Shown: piece after piece, positions 7,609-14,661 of the stretch
How the letters are laid out: every line of letters starts with the position of its first letter
How positions within the stretch are numbered: position 1 is the stretch's first letter
Origin: Planctomycetota bacterium
GTDB taxonomy: Bacteria; Planctomycetota; UBA1135; UBA2386
NCBI GenBank assembly: GCA_016794035.1
Contig: JAEUHS010000076.1
Span: 1-36,907, forward strand
DNA: 36,907 nucleotides
Direction: 5' to 3'
Translations under genes and position numbers: made by a program
The notes under the pieces: generated by a model
The model's input: the letters and a program-made list of their open reading frames with translations, nothing else
What the model was told of the DNA's origin: nothing
Databases searched by the model: none

Positions 7609-7843
7609 CGCTTCGTGGCAGGTGACGGGCGAACGCCTGGACGCGTTGCGCGCGACCGGCTGGGACGTCGGCGCGACCAGCGCGAAGGCAGGCCAGGGAG
7701 TCGAGCAGGCGTTCGAGCGATCGGCGCGACGCATGCTGCTCGAGCCGTAGGCGTCGGCCGAGGCCCGGCCGCGGCCCGGCGGGGGCGAGGGACGCGTTCC
7801 GCTGGATTTCACCGGCGCGCTCGCTATCCTCCCTCGCCCTGGC

Positions 7844-7919
7844 TACCCCGTGGTGTAATCGGTAGCACAGCAGGTTTTGGTCCTGTTGGTTCCTGGTTCG
7901 AGTCCAGGCGGGGTAACCA
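7844..7919 (+). tRNA. tRNA-Gln (anticodon UUG)
   Basis: The acceptor arms TACCCCG and CGGGGTA pair over 7 bp. The anticodon stem GCAGG/CCTGT closes on the loop TTTTGGT, with TTG at the anticodon. The T arm CCTGG-TTCGAGT-CCAGG is canonical, and CCA is encoded at 7917-7919. Confidence 0.95.
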
Positions 7920-7962
7920 GTTTCCGCGCGGTCGCGGCGGCCGGCGCGGGATTGGCCCCCCG

Positions 7963-7982
7963 GGGCCCGCGGGCGCGGGCCC
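7963..7982. other. GC-rich hairpin between the two tRNA-Gln genes
   Basis: GGGCCCGC and GCGGGCCC form a perfect 8-bp stem with a 4-nt loop. A T-rich patch (CTCTTTTCTG) lies about 8 nt after it. It could be a weak terminator or processing structure between the tRNAs. Confidence 0.4.
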
Positions 7983-8009
7983 GAAATCGCTCTTTTCTGC
8001 CGTCGGTGA

Positions 8010-8083
8010 TGCCCCGTGGTGTAACGGTAGCACAACAGATTCTGGTTCTGTTTGTCAAGGTTCAAATCCTTGCGGGGTAACCA
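8010..8083 (+). tRNA. tRNA-Gln (anticodon CUG)
   Basis: The acceptor arms TGCCCCG and CGGGGTA pair with one G-U. The anticodon stem ACAGA/TCTGT closes on the loop TTCTGGT, with CTG at the anticodon. The T arm is CAAGG-TTCAAAT-CCTTG, and CCA is encoded at 8081-8083. With the tRNA 90 nt upstream it supplies both glutamine isoacceptors. Confidence 0.95.
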
Positions 8084-8088
8084 GTTGC

Positions 8089-8119
8089 GAGCGCGGGCCC
8101 GGACGACGGGCCCGCGCTC
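8089..8119 (+). terminator. Hairpin after tRNA-Gln(CUG)
   Basis: A perfect 12-bp stem, GAGCGCGGGCCC with GGGCCCGCGCTC, encloses a 7-nt loop 5 nt past the tRNA CCA end. There is no real T run. It sits between the plus-strand tRNA and the convergent dGTPase gene and probably ends tRNA transcription. Confidence 0.55.
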
Positions 8120-8179
8120 CGCCCGTTCGGTCCGGCGCTTGGGTGAGGCTGACCCGCAGCGCGCGCCGCCGGACCGCCG

Positions 8180-9277
8180 TCAGCCGTCGAGGTCCGCGGT
8201 CGCGCGGTGCAGGAAGCGGTCCGTCATGCCGGCGATGTAGTCGCAGATCGCCCGTTCGGGCCCGTCGCGATCGAGGCGCAGGCGCGCCGATTCCGGCAGC
8301 CGGTCCGGCTGCGCGCGCAGCCGGTCGAACAGGCCGCGGATCCGCCGCGCGCCGTCGTTCATCACCGTCAGCACGCGCGGCGACCGGTAGAAGTGCGTGC
8401 GCAGGTACTCGAGCAGCTGCTGCGCCATCACCTGCATCGGTCCGCTGTGGTGCAGGCGCGGCGGCGGGTCGCCGACCGCGGCGGCGGTCAGCGCGGCATC
8501 GGCGGCGCCGACGAGATCGTGGATCAGCAGGGATGCGACCTCGCTGACGATGCGTTGCCGGTTGTCGCTGCCTGCCGCCTGCCGCGCCTGCTGCCACAGT
8601 CGCAGCTGGGCGGCGTCGGCCTCGGTGAACAGCCCGGCCCGCAGGCCGTCGTCGAGGTCGTGGCTGAGGTAGGCGACCCTGTCGCAGAGATCGACGATCT
8701 GCGCTTCGACCGGAATGGCACCGCGGGGCTGCAGGTCCGGGCTCAGCGGGAACCCGTCGGGCACGCGGCCCTTCAGCAGGCTGCGCCGCAGCGCCAAGGT
8801 CAGGTTCAGCCCATGGCCGTGGCCGTAGCGGTCCTCGAGGTAGTCGACGATGCGGCTGCCCTGCGCGTTGTGCCGGAAGCCGCCATGGCCCTGCATCGCC
8901 GCGTCGAGCGCTTCCTCGCCGACGTGGCCGAACGGCGGGTGGCCGAGGTCGTGCGCCAGCGCGATGGCCTCGGCGAGGTCGTCGTTGCAGCGCAGGGCGC
9001 GCGCGACGCTGCGAGCCATCTGCGCGACCTCCAGCGAGTGCGTCATGCGGCTGCGGTAGTGGTCGCCTTCGAACGCTGCCACGACCTGGGTCTTGTGCTG
9101 CAGGCGACGGAACGCCGTCGCGTGCAGGACTCGGTCGCGATCACGCTGGAACGCGGTGCGCAGCGGATCTTCGCTCTCGGGCAGGCGCCGGCCCCCGGCG
9201 CTGCGGCTCGGCAGGCCCCACGGACAGAGCCAGCGCAATTCGCGGTCTTCGTGGTCCTCGCGTCGGAGCCACACCAT
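8180..9277 (-). CDS. dgt: dGTPase-like HD-domain dNTP triphosphohydrolase
   Basis: A 365-aa protein of the deoxyguanosinetriphosphate triphosphohydrolase-like family (short, type 2-like form), which splits dNTPs into deoxynucleoside and triphosphate and so controls dNTP pools. The N-terminal RTAFQRDRDRVLHATAFRRL is typical. The metal-binding HD residues are in RMTHSLEV (His), AHDLGHPPFGH (His-Asp) and LCDRVAYLSHDLDD (Asp). An ATG at 9277 with AGGA about 10 nt upstream supports the start. The gene is monocistronic, between convergent tRNA-Gln genes and the tRNA-Glu gene on the same strand. The dNTP preference cannot be read from sequence. Confidence 0.9.
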   Translation of the reverse strand: MVWLRREDHEDRELRWLCPWGLPSRSAGGRRLPESEDPLRTAFQRDRDRVLHATAFRRLQHKTQVVAAFEGDHYRSRMTHSLEVAQMARSVARALRCNDDLAEAIALAHDLGHPPFGHVGEEALDAAMQGHGGFRHNAQGSRIVDYLEDRYGHGHGLNLTLALRRSLLKGRVPDGFPLSPDLQPRGAIPVEAQIVDLCDRVAYLSHDLDDGLRAGLFTEADAAQLRLWQQARQAAGSDNRQRIVSEVASLLIHDLVGAADAALTAAAVGDPPPRLHHSGPMQVMAQQLLEYLRTHFYRSPRVLTVMNDGARRIRGLFDRLRAQPDRLPESARLRLDRDGPERAICDYIAGMTDRFLHRATADLDG

Positions 9278-9312
9278 GCGTCAGGTCCTGCGGGCGATCG
9301 GCGAAAGGCAAC

Positions 9313-9339
9313 CGCCCGGCAGGCGAGGCCTGCCGGGCG
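9313..9339 (-). terminator. Terminator hairpin downstream of tRNA-Glu
   Basis: A perfect 12-bp stem, CGCCCGGCAGGC with GCCTGCCGGGCG, on a 3-nt loop. It starts 2 nt past the encoded CCA of the minus-strand tRNA-Glu. Read on the minus strand it is followed by GGTTGCCTTTCG, only weakly T-rich. Confidence 0.6.
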
Positions 9340-9341
9340 AC

Positions 9342-9417
9342 TGGTACCCCCTAGGGGATTTGAACCCCTGTCGCATGACTGAGAATCACGAATCCTAGGC
9401 CGCTAGACGAAGGGGGC
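9342..9417 (-). tRNA. tRNA-Glu (anticodon CUC)
   Basis: On the minus strand the acceptor arms GCCCCCT and AGGGGGT pair. The D arm GTCT...GGAT resembles E. coli tRNA-Glu. The stem CGTGA/TCATG closes on the loop TTCTCAG, giving anticodon CTC. The T arm is AGGGG-TTCAAAT-CCCCT, and CCA is encoded at 9342-9344. Confidence 0.93.
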
Positions 9418-9585
9418 GGATCGAGGGCGAAGTTTGTACGGAGCCCGGTCGCGGCGGTCAAGTGCGGCCTGCGCGATTGGCGATCCAGGAATGTTGGTAT
9501 CGGCGCTTCGTTGCGCGCGCCCGCCAACGTAGCTACCAAGGTGAAGCGGTCACGATCACCAACCTGCACCCCCGAGGAGCCGCCG

Positions 9586-10449
9586 ATGAACCCGCTGTCC
9601 CTTCCCCTTGTGTCCCTGTTCCTGCTCGCGCCGATCGTCGATGGTTGGTTGGGGGTCTATCTCGACCCCGAACGGGAGCAGGCGGTGGTCGCCGAGGTGA
9701 TTCCCGAGTCGCCGGCGGCCCGCGCCGGGCTGCAGGCCGGCGACGAACTGCTCGCCGTCGGCGACCAGGCGACGCCGACGCGCGACGATCTGGTCGCCGC
9801 GATCCGTGCGCACAAGGCCGGCGAACGGCTGCGCATCAAGCTGCGGCGCGACGGCAAGGAGTCGACGGTCACGGTGCAGCTCGCGGAGCGGCCGGACAAC
9901 GTGCCGGTGCCGACGCCGGGCGCTGCGCCGGTGCCGCCGAAGCAGGATCGGCCGCCGCGGCCCGCCGTCGAGACCGCACCGGTGACGCCGGTGCCGGCCG
10001 GCGAACGCAAGGCCTACCTCGGCCTGCGCGTGCGCGAGACCGATCGCGGCGTCGTCGTCGACGAGGCGATCGACGGCGGGCCGGCGCAGGCGCTCGGCAT
10101 CCGGCCGGGCGAGCGCATCACGGCGCTCGGCGACCGGCCCGTGCGTGGTCTCGCCGACCTCGACGCCGTGCTGCAGCGCAGCGAGGCGGGCAAGAAGCTG
10201 TCGATCGGGCTGCAGAGCGACGCCGGTGCCCGTTCGCTGACCATCACGCTCGGCGCCGTGCCCTCCGCCGCCAGCGGTCGCGCGGTGCCGGCTCCGGCCC
10301 AGGCCCCGCGCACGGACGCGCGTCCCGCGCCGGTCGACGGCTACGACGTCGAGCGCGAGATCGACGCGCTGCGGCGCGACCTGCGGGAGCTGCGGCAGCA
10401 GCTCGAGGAGCTGCGCCGCCAGTTGCCGGCGCCGGGTGGTCGGGAATAG
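9586..10449 (+). CDS. Two-PDZ-domain protein
   Basis: A 287-aa protein. The hydrophobic N-terminus (MNPLSLPLVSLFLLAPI) looks like an export signal or anchor. The first PDZ domain (about 20-110) has the GWLGVYL carboxylate-loop region and SPAARAGLQAGDELLAVGD. A Pro-rich linker follows (about 110-140). The second PDZ domain (about 143-225) has AYLGLRV and GPAQALGIRPGERITALGD. A C-terminal coiled coil (about 255-280, REIDALRRDLRELRQQLEEL) may oligomerise it. There is no protease domain, so it is probably a peptide-binding adaptor in the envelope rather than a DegP-type protease. GAGGAG at 9574-9579 gives a clear ribosome binding site. Confidence 0.8.
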   Translation: MNPLSLPLVSLFLLAPIVDGWLGVYLDPEREQAVVAEVIPESPAARAGLQAGDELLAVGDQATPTRDDLVAAIRAHKAGERLRIKLRRDGKESTVTVQLAERPDNVPVPTPGAAPVPPKQDRPPRPAVETAPVTPVPAGERKAYLGLRVRETDRGVVVDEAIDGGPAQALGIRPGERITALGDRPVRGLADLDAVLQRSEAGKKLSIGLQSDAGARSLTITLGAVPSAASGRAVPAPAQAPRTDARPAPVDGYDVEREIDALRRDLRELRQQLEELRRQLPAPGGRE

Positions 10450-10569
10450 CGCGCCCAGCGGCGCCGTCGCATGCGCGCAGGAATGCGGGCCCGGGCATGG
10501 ACTCGGGCCACGGCGTCGTCGACGCTGTGCCGCCGCGCGCTGTGCTTCCCGTAACCTGAGGTGGTCCGC

Positions 10570-11643
10570 ATGCCGTTGTCCGGCGAAGAGCCGCTGTTCG
10601 ATCGTGCCGCGCGTCAGGCGTCGGCACCGGCAGGGCGGCTGCGTGCGGTCGTGACCGGTGGGGCCGGCTTCATCGGCTCCCATCTCTGCGAGGAACTGTT
10701 GTGCCGCGGCTACGCGGTGCACGCGGTGGACGACCTGTCGACCGGGCGCGTCGCCAATCTGGCGGCGGTCGCCACGCATCCCGCGCTGCGGCTCGGCGTC
10801 GCGTCCGTCGCCGAGGCCGATGTCGCCGACCGGGTCTGCGTCGACGCGGATGTCGTGTTCCACCTGGCCGGGGTCGTCGGCGTGCAGCGGCTGGCGGCCG
10901 AACCGCTCGACGTCGTGCAGCGCAACCTGCGCTGCAACGAAGCGATGCTGACGGCCGCCGCGCGGCATGGCGTGCCGATCCTGCTGGCTTCGAGTTCGGA
11001 GGTCTATGGCGACGGCCCGGTGCCGTTCCGCGAGCAGGATCCGGTGCGCCCCGGGGTGACCGAAGGGCCGCGCGGCGGCTACGCGTGCGCCAAGGCGATG
11101 AGCGAATGGCTCGCGTTCGGCCATGCCGCACGCTCGGGTCTGCCGGTGGTCGTCGCCAGGCTGTTCAACACGGTCGGGCCGCGGCAGTCCGGCCAGCACG
11201 GCATGGTGCTGCCGCGTTTCGTCGCGCAGGCCCTGCGCGGCGACCCGATCACCGTCTACGGCAGCGGCGAGCAGACGCGCTGCTTCGCGCACGTGCGTGA
11301 AGTGGCGCGCGCATTGGCCGATCTCGCCGAGGCGCGGGGTGTGGCCGGCCGCGTGTTCAACGTCGGCAGCGAGCAGGAGACGACCGTCGCCGACCTGGCC
11401 GCGGTCGTGCGCGAGCGCGCGGGCTGCGGCGCGCCGATCGTCCGCGTGCCGCTGGCATCGGTGTTCCCGGCCGGCTTCGTCGATCCCGTGCGCCGCCGGC
11501 CGTGTCTGCAGCGGCTGCGCCGCGCGATCGGCTGGGTGCCGTCCGCGTCGCTGCCGGCGATCGTCGACGAGCTGCTCGCGCTCGGTCGCGCCGGCGGGCT
11601 GCCCGACGTCGACGCGGCCTGCGTCAGGAGCCGCGCGAACTGA
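10570..11643 (+). CDS. NAD-dependent sugar-nucleotide epimerase/dehydratase
   Basis: A 357-aa extended short-chain dehydrogenase. The Rossmann glycine motif TGGAGFIGSH is at 29-38, the active-site region ASSSEVYGDG follows, and YACAK holds the catalytic Tyr and Lys. Later motifs RLFNTVGPRQ and GSGEQTRCFAHV are typical of UDP-glucose 4-epimerase / UDP-glucuronate decarboxylase relatives, which convert nucleotide sugars for glycan synthesis. The exact reaction is not determinable. I chose the ATG at 10570 over the GTG at 10561 because GAGG (10558-10561) lies well placed before it. The last 20 nt overlap the convergent glycosyltransferase gene, a plausible functional neighbour. Confidence 0.85.
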   Translation: MPLSGEEPLFDRAARQASAPAGRLRAVVTGGAGFIGSHLCEELLCRGYAVHAVDDLSTGRVANLAAVATHPALRLGVASVAEADVADRVCVDADVVFHLAGVVGVQRLAAEPLDVVQRNLRCNEAMLTAAARHGVPILLASSSEVYGDGPVPFREQDPVRPGVTEGPRGGYACAKAMSEWLAFGHAARSGLPVVVARLFNTVGPRQSGQHGMVLPRFVAQALRGDPITVYGSGEQTRCFAHVREVARALADLAEARGVAGRVFNVGSEQETTVADLAAVVRERAGCGAPIVRVPLASVFPAGFVDPVRRRPCLQRLRRAIGWVPSASLPAIVDELLALGRAGGLPDVDAACVRSRAN

Positions 11644-13036
11644 CCGGCGCAGTCGCGCCGGCGCCAGCGCCGGCCGCGGCCAGCAGGTTCTGTCGCGCCG
11701 TCGCGTCGTCCGGCAGCAGCGCCACCGCCCGTTCGAAGCTGCGCCGCGCCTCGTCGCCGCGGCCGAGCCGGTGCAGGCAGATGCCGAGGTTGGTGTGGGC
11801 GAGCGCGAAGTCGGCGGCAGCGGCGGCGCGGAACGACCGCTCGGCGGCCTCGAGGTCACCGCCGGCGAGCTGGCAGACGCCGGCCCAGTTGTGCAGGCTG
11901 CCGTCCGCCGGCTGCAGCGCCGCGGCGGCGAGGAAGTGGGCGGTGGCGCTGGCCGGGCGGTTGCGGCGCAGGTCCAGCTGGCCGAGTTCGCCGAGCACCC
12001 GCGCCAGCTGCATGGCATCGAGGTGGAACGTACGTGCCGTCTGCAGCAGGTGTGCGCCGGCGGCATCGTCGTCGCCGAGGCTCCGCAGCGCGCGGCCCAG
12101 CGCCAGCGCGGCATCGCTGTGCTGTGGGCAACTGCGCAGCAGGTTGCGCAGGTGACGGGCCGCAGCGGCGTGGTCGTCGTTGCTGGCGTGCCAGCGTGCG
12201 AGGTGCCAGTCGGCGTCGGGCCACTGCGGCCAGATCCGTTGCGCGGCGGCGGCCGCCGTCGCGGCGCCGCGCAGGTCCGCGTGCATCGCGGCGATCGTCG
12301 CGCGTCCGGCGGGGTCCGGCCGCCACTTGTCGAGGAACTGACGGCGCCGGCGCTGGATCTCGGTGGGCAGGTCGAGCCCGAGCGCGCGGAAGGTCGCGTG
12401 CCCTTCGTGGTGCAGGAAGGCCCGGCGCGCGATCACGAGGCGGTAGCCGTGCAGGCGCAGGCGCAGGCAGAGGTCGTCGTCTTCGAAGTTGCCGTGACCG
12501 AAGCGTTCGTCGAACCAGCCGACGCGGTCGAGCGTCGGCCGACGCAGCAGCAGGCAGAGACCGGCGAGGCTGTCGACGTCCTGCACGGCCGCCGTCGACG
12601 GGCGCAGCGCGGCGGCGATCGCCGCGCGATCGGCGGCGTTCCGGCCGATCGCGCCGACGGGCAGGCGAGCCGGGCCCTTCACGTGATTGCTGACCGGCGC
12701 GACGGCGCCGATCGCCGGCGAGGAATCGAGCACCCGCGTCAGTTCGAGCAGCAGGTTCGTTGCGGCGCGGGTGTCGTTGTTGAGCAGCAGGACGAGTTCG
12801 CCGCGGCTGGCGCGGATGCCCGCGTTGGTGCCGGCGCCGAAGCCCAGGTTGCTCGCTTGCCGCAGCACGCGCACCGAAGGGTGCAGCCGGGCCAGCGATC
12901 CGATGTCGTCCGAGCTGGCGTTGTCGACCAGCAGGATCTCGGCGGGCGTCGCGCCCTCCTGCGCGAGCAGGCTCTGCACGCAATGTCGGGTCAGGTCGGC
13001 GCCGTTGTGGCACGGGATGACCACCGAGCATCGCAT
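11624..13036 (-). CDS. Family 2 glycosyltransferase with C-terminal TPR-like repeats
   Basis: A 470-aa protein. Residues about 1-230 form a GT-A glycosyltransferase domain: VVIPCHNG, LLVDNASSDD, NLGFGAGTNAG, LLLNNDT (DxD-like position), and GWFDERFGHGNFEDDDLCLR, the acceptor-side motif of rhamnosyltransferase-like GT2 enzymes. Residues about 260-450 are Ala-rich helical repeats of TPR type (AAERSFRAAAAADFALAHTN, ARRSFERAVALLPDDATARQ). No membrane segment or signal is seen, so it probably acts at the cytoplasmic face, using a nucleotide sugar to extend a surface glycan. No clear Shine-Dalgarno sequence before the ATG. It converges on the epimerase gene. Confidence 0.85.
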   Translation of the reverse strand: MRCSVVIPCHNGADLTRHCVQSLLAQEGATPAEILLVDNASSDDIGSLARLHPSVRVLRQASNLGFGAGTNAGIRASRGELVLLLNNDTRAATNLLLELTRVLDSSPAIGAVAPVSNHVKGPARLPVGAIGRNAADRAAIAAALRPSTAAVQDVDSLAGLCLLLRRPTLDRVGWFDERFGHGNFEDDDLCLRLRLHGYRLVIARRAFLHHEGHATFRALGLDLPTEIQRRRRQFLDKWRPDPAGRATIAAMHADLRGAATAAAAAQRIWPQWPDADWHLARWHASNDDHAAAARHLRNLLRSCPQHSDAALALGRALRSLGDDDAAGAHLLQTARTFHLDAMQLARVLGELGQLDLRRNRPASATAHFLAAAALQPADGSLHNWAGVCQLAGGDLEAAERSFRAAAAADFALAHTNLGICLHRLGRGDEARRSFERAVALLPDDATARQNLLAAAGAGAGATAPVSSRGS

Positions 13037-13085
13037 GCCATGTCATCGGCAGTTCGGGGCGCCGGACCGTTGGCGCGTGCCGGCG

Positions 13086-13146
13086 GAAAGAAAGCCGCCC
13101 GGCATCCGCGGGGGATGCCGGGCGGCGAAGGGGGTTCTCACCCCCT
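13086..13146 (-). terminator. Tandem hairpins with T-rich tail, possible end of a minus-strand RNA
   Basis: On the minus strand, AGGGGGT-GAGA-ACCCCCT (13129-13146, a GNRA-type loop) is followed by a 14-bp perfect stem, GCCGCCCGGCATCC with GGATGCCGGGCGGC (13094-13126), and then TTTCTTTCC (13085-13093). This is a good intrinsic terminator, but no minus-strand protein gene lies upstream of it (13147-13700), so it may end a small RNA. It could also act as a leader structure for the glycosyltransferase gene. Confidence 0.6.
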
Positions 13147-13680
13147 CGAGGGCCTCGCAGTCACGACGAACGTTGCACTCGCACTCCTCTCACTCGCTCA
13201 CTACGGACCGACGTTTCTCGCCTACGCCGGCTCGTTCGATCGTGTCCGCGAGTCCCGACGCCCGGATGCGGCCTCGCCGACCGCATCACCAGCGCATGCA
13301 CTCTTGGCCAGCTCTCTGCAGATCCTCAATGCTCCCGCGCGACCGCTGACTCGATGACAGCTCCGGGACGGAGGCTGCTCCAGCGACGCGGGGGACGACA
13401 CACGCAGGAGAGCAAGCAGTGTGCCGTCGGAGGATGGTGGAGTTGCTGTGCCCGAAGCAGATTCGTCACAACATCTTGTGTGTCGCTGCCCGGTCGTGTC
13501 CGGCGCCGTGTCGCATGCGGGTCCCGATACTGGGATAGACGGCAGGGCCGGACAGCTCCGGGACCGAGGTCCGACGCGGGCCGCCGACGCGGCCGTGCGG
13601 CGGTTCCGGGGCCGGCTGGGGCGCGGGCTGGCGGGCTGGGGCCAGGGCCGGGGTGGGGTTGAGGTCGACGGGGCGCCCCG
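13147..13680. other. Long stretch without a recognisable protein gene
   Basis: About 530 bp in an otherwise tightly packed region. The frames have no recognisable domains. A 41-codon Arg-rich minus-strand frame (13161-13286) has no supporting signal. No tRNA or named RNA family motif (SRP, RNase P, tmRNA) was found. The composition between about 13150 and 13360 is less GC-rich than the flanking genes. Confidence 0.5.
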
Positions 13681-13686
13681 TATCGT
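13681..13686 (+). promoter_or_regulatory. TANNNT box (possible -10 of a leaderless transcript)
   Basis: TATCGT ends 9 nt before the TTG start of the pseudouridine synthase gene, and no Shine-Dalgarno sequence lies between them. This placement fits a -10 element with transcription starting at or next to the start codon. Confidence 0.4.
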
Positions 13687-13695
13687 GCTTCGCCC

Positions 13696-14661
13696 TTGGT
13701 TGCTTCCTCAGAGCAGGTCCTGGTCGTCGACGAGGCGCTCGCCGGGATCCGGCTCGTGGACTACCTCGAGCGGGTCTGCGCGCCGATCCGTCGCGTCGAC
13801 CTGCGGTGGAGCGTTGCCGCCGGCAAGGTCCGTGTCAACGGCATGCCCGGCGCGAGCCGCCTGCGGCTGCGGCCGGGCGACGTGGTGCAGATCGTCCGCG
13901 ACGGCCTGATGCCGCGGCCCGAGGCGCCGCCGCCGCGGCCCGAGGTCCTGCACGAGACCGCTGCGGCCCTGGTGCTCGCCAAGCCGGCCGGGACGGTCAC
14001 GGTGCCCGACCGCAGCGGTCGCGACGCCGGCGTGCATGCCTGGTTGCCGGCCCTCGGCGCGGACCTGCGCATCGTGCACCGGCTCGATCGGGACACGTCC
14101 GGTTGCCTGCTGCTCGCCAAGGGCCTCGCCGCCGCGCGCCACTTCGACGTCCAGTTCCGCACCGGCGCGGTGCAGAAGACCTACGTCGCGCTGGTCGACG
14201 GCCTGCCGCTGCCGGATGCGTTCGCGATCGATGCCTGGCTGGGCGAAGACCGCCGCCGCCCCGGCAAGGTGGTGACCGCGGCCGCGCCGGGTCGCGGCTT
14301 GCGGGAGGCCCACACGGACGTGTCGGTGCGGCGGCGCTTCGCCAGGCACGCGCTGCTCGAGTTGCGGCCGCGCACCGGGCGCACGCACCAGCTGCGCGCC
14401 CACCTGGCCTCGGTCGGCCACGCGATCGTCGGCGATCTCGACTACGGCGGCCGGGATCTGTTGCTCTCGACACTCAAGGGCGACTACAAGCTGCGTCGCG
14501 GTGTCGCCGAGCGCCCGCTGCTGCGGCGCATGTTCCTGCACGCGGAGCGGATCGTGTTCGACGACGTCGACGGCACCCGCGTCGACGTGCACGCGCCGCT
14601 GCCCGCCGACCTCACGATCGCCCTGCAGAAACTCGACAGCTACGACGGACGGCGGAGGTGA
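13696..14661 (+). CDS. RluA-family pseudouridine synthase
   Basis: A 321-aa RNA pseudouridine synthase, isomerising specific uridines in rRNA or tRNA. Residues about 10-70 form an S4-like RNA-binding domain (LVDYLERVCAPIRR, AAGKVRVNG). The catalytic domain carries the signature HRLDRDTSG with catalytic Asp131, then LRPRTGRTHQLRAHLASVGH near 225-245. The first in-frame start after the upstream stop is the TTG at 13696; no ATG or GTG suits better, and it follows a TANNNT box. Its TGA overlaps the truD ATG by 1 nt (TGATG), so the two are translationally coupled. The exact target uridine is unknown. Confidence 0.88.
   Translation: MVASSEQVLVVDEALAGIRLVDYLERVCAPIRRVDLRWSVAAGKVRVNGMPGASRLRLRPGDVVQIVRDGLMPRPEAPPPRPEVLHETAAALVLAKPAGTVTVPDRSGRDAGVHAWLPALGADLRIVHRLDRDTSGCLLLAKGLAAARHFDVQFRTGAVQKTYVALVDGLPLPDAFAIDAWLGEDRRRPGKVVTAAAPGRGLREAHTDVSVRRRFARHALLELRPRTGRTHQLRAHLASVGHAIVGDLDYGGRDLLLSTLKGDYKLRRGVAERPLLRRMFLHAERIVFDDVDGTRVDVHAPLPADLTIALQKLDSYDGRRR

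Larger units (their letters stand above)
6989..7750 (+). pseudogene. Rab-like small GTPase, broken (frameshift, insertion, lost P-loop)
   Basis: Three pieces of one bacterial Rab/Roc-like GTPase lie in order. 6989-7192: YRSTVGVSIDRKAVEVDGRE, then LMLWD (switch/G3 strand, with the usual DxxG glycine lost: WDPQQED) and FLVADGTRE. After an apparent 1-nt insertion near 7193-7196 the frame resumes as LDIAVRLRDEVLAVAGDIPC, then LLLVNESDLR (G4 position, normally NKxD). After the mobile element the gene continues at 7601 as DLRASWQVTGERLDALRATG, then VGATSAKAGQGVEQAF (G5 motif SAK) to the TAG at 7748-7750. Removing the element and one target copy rejoins DLR-ASWQV in frame. No recognisable P-loop (GxxxxGKS/T) remains upstream. 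A functional product is very unlikely. Confidence 0.85.

Noticed and set aside
13161..13286. Minus-strand 41-codon Arg-rich frame
   Set aside because: No start signal, no recognisable small protein; high Arg content is expected from GC-rich noncoding DNA.
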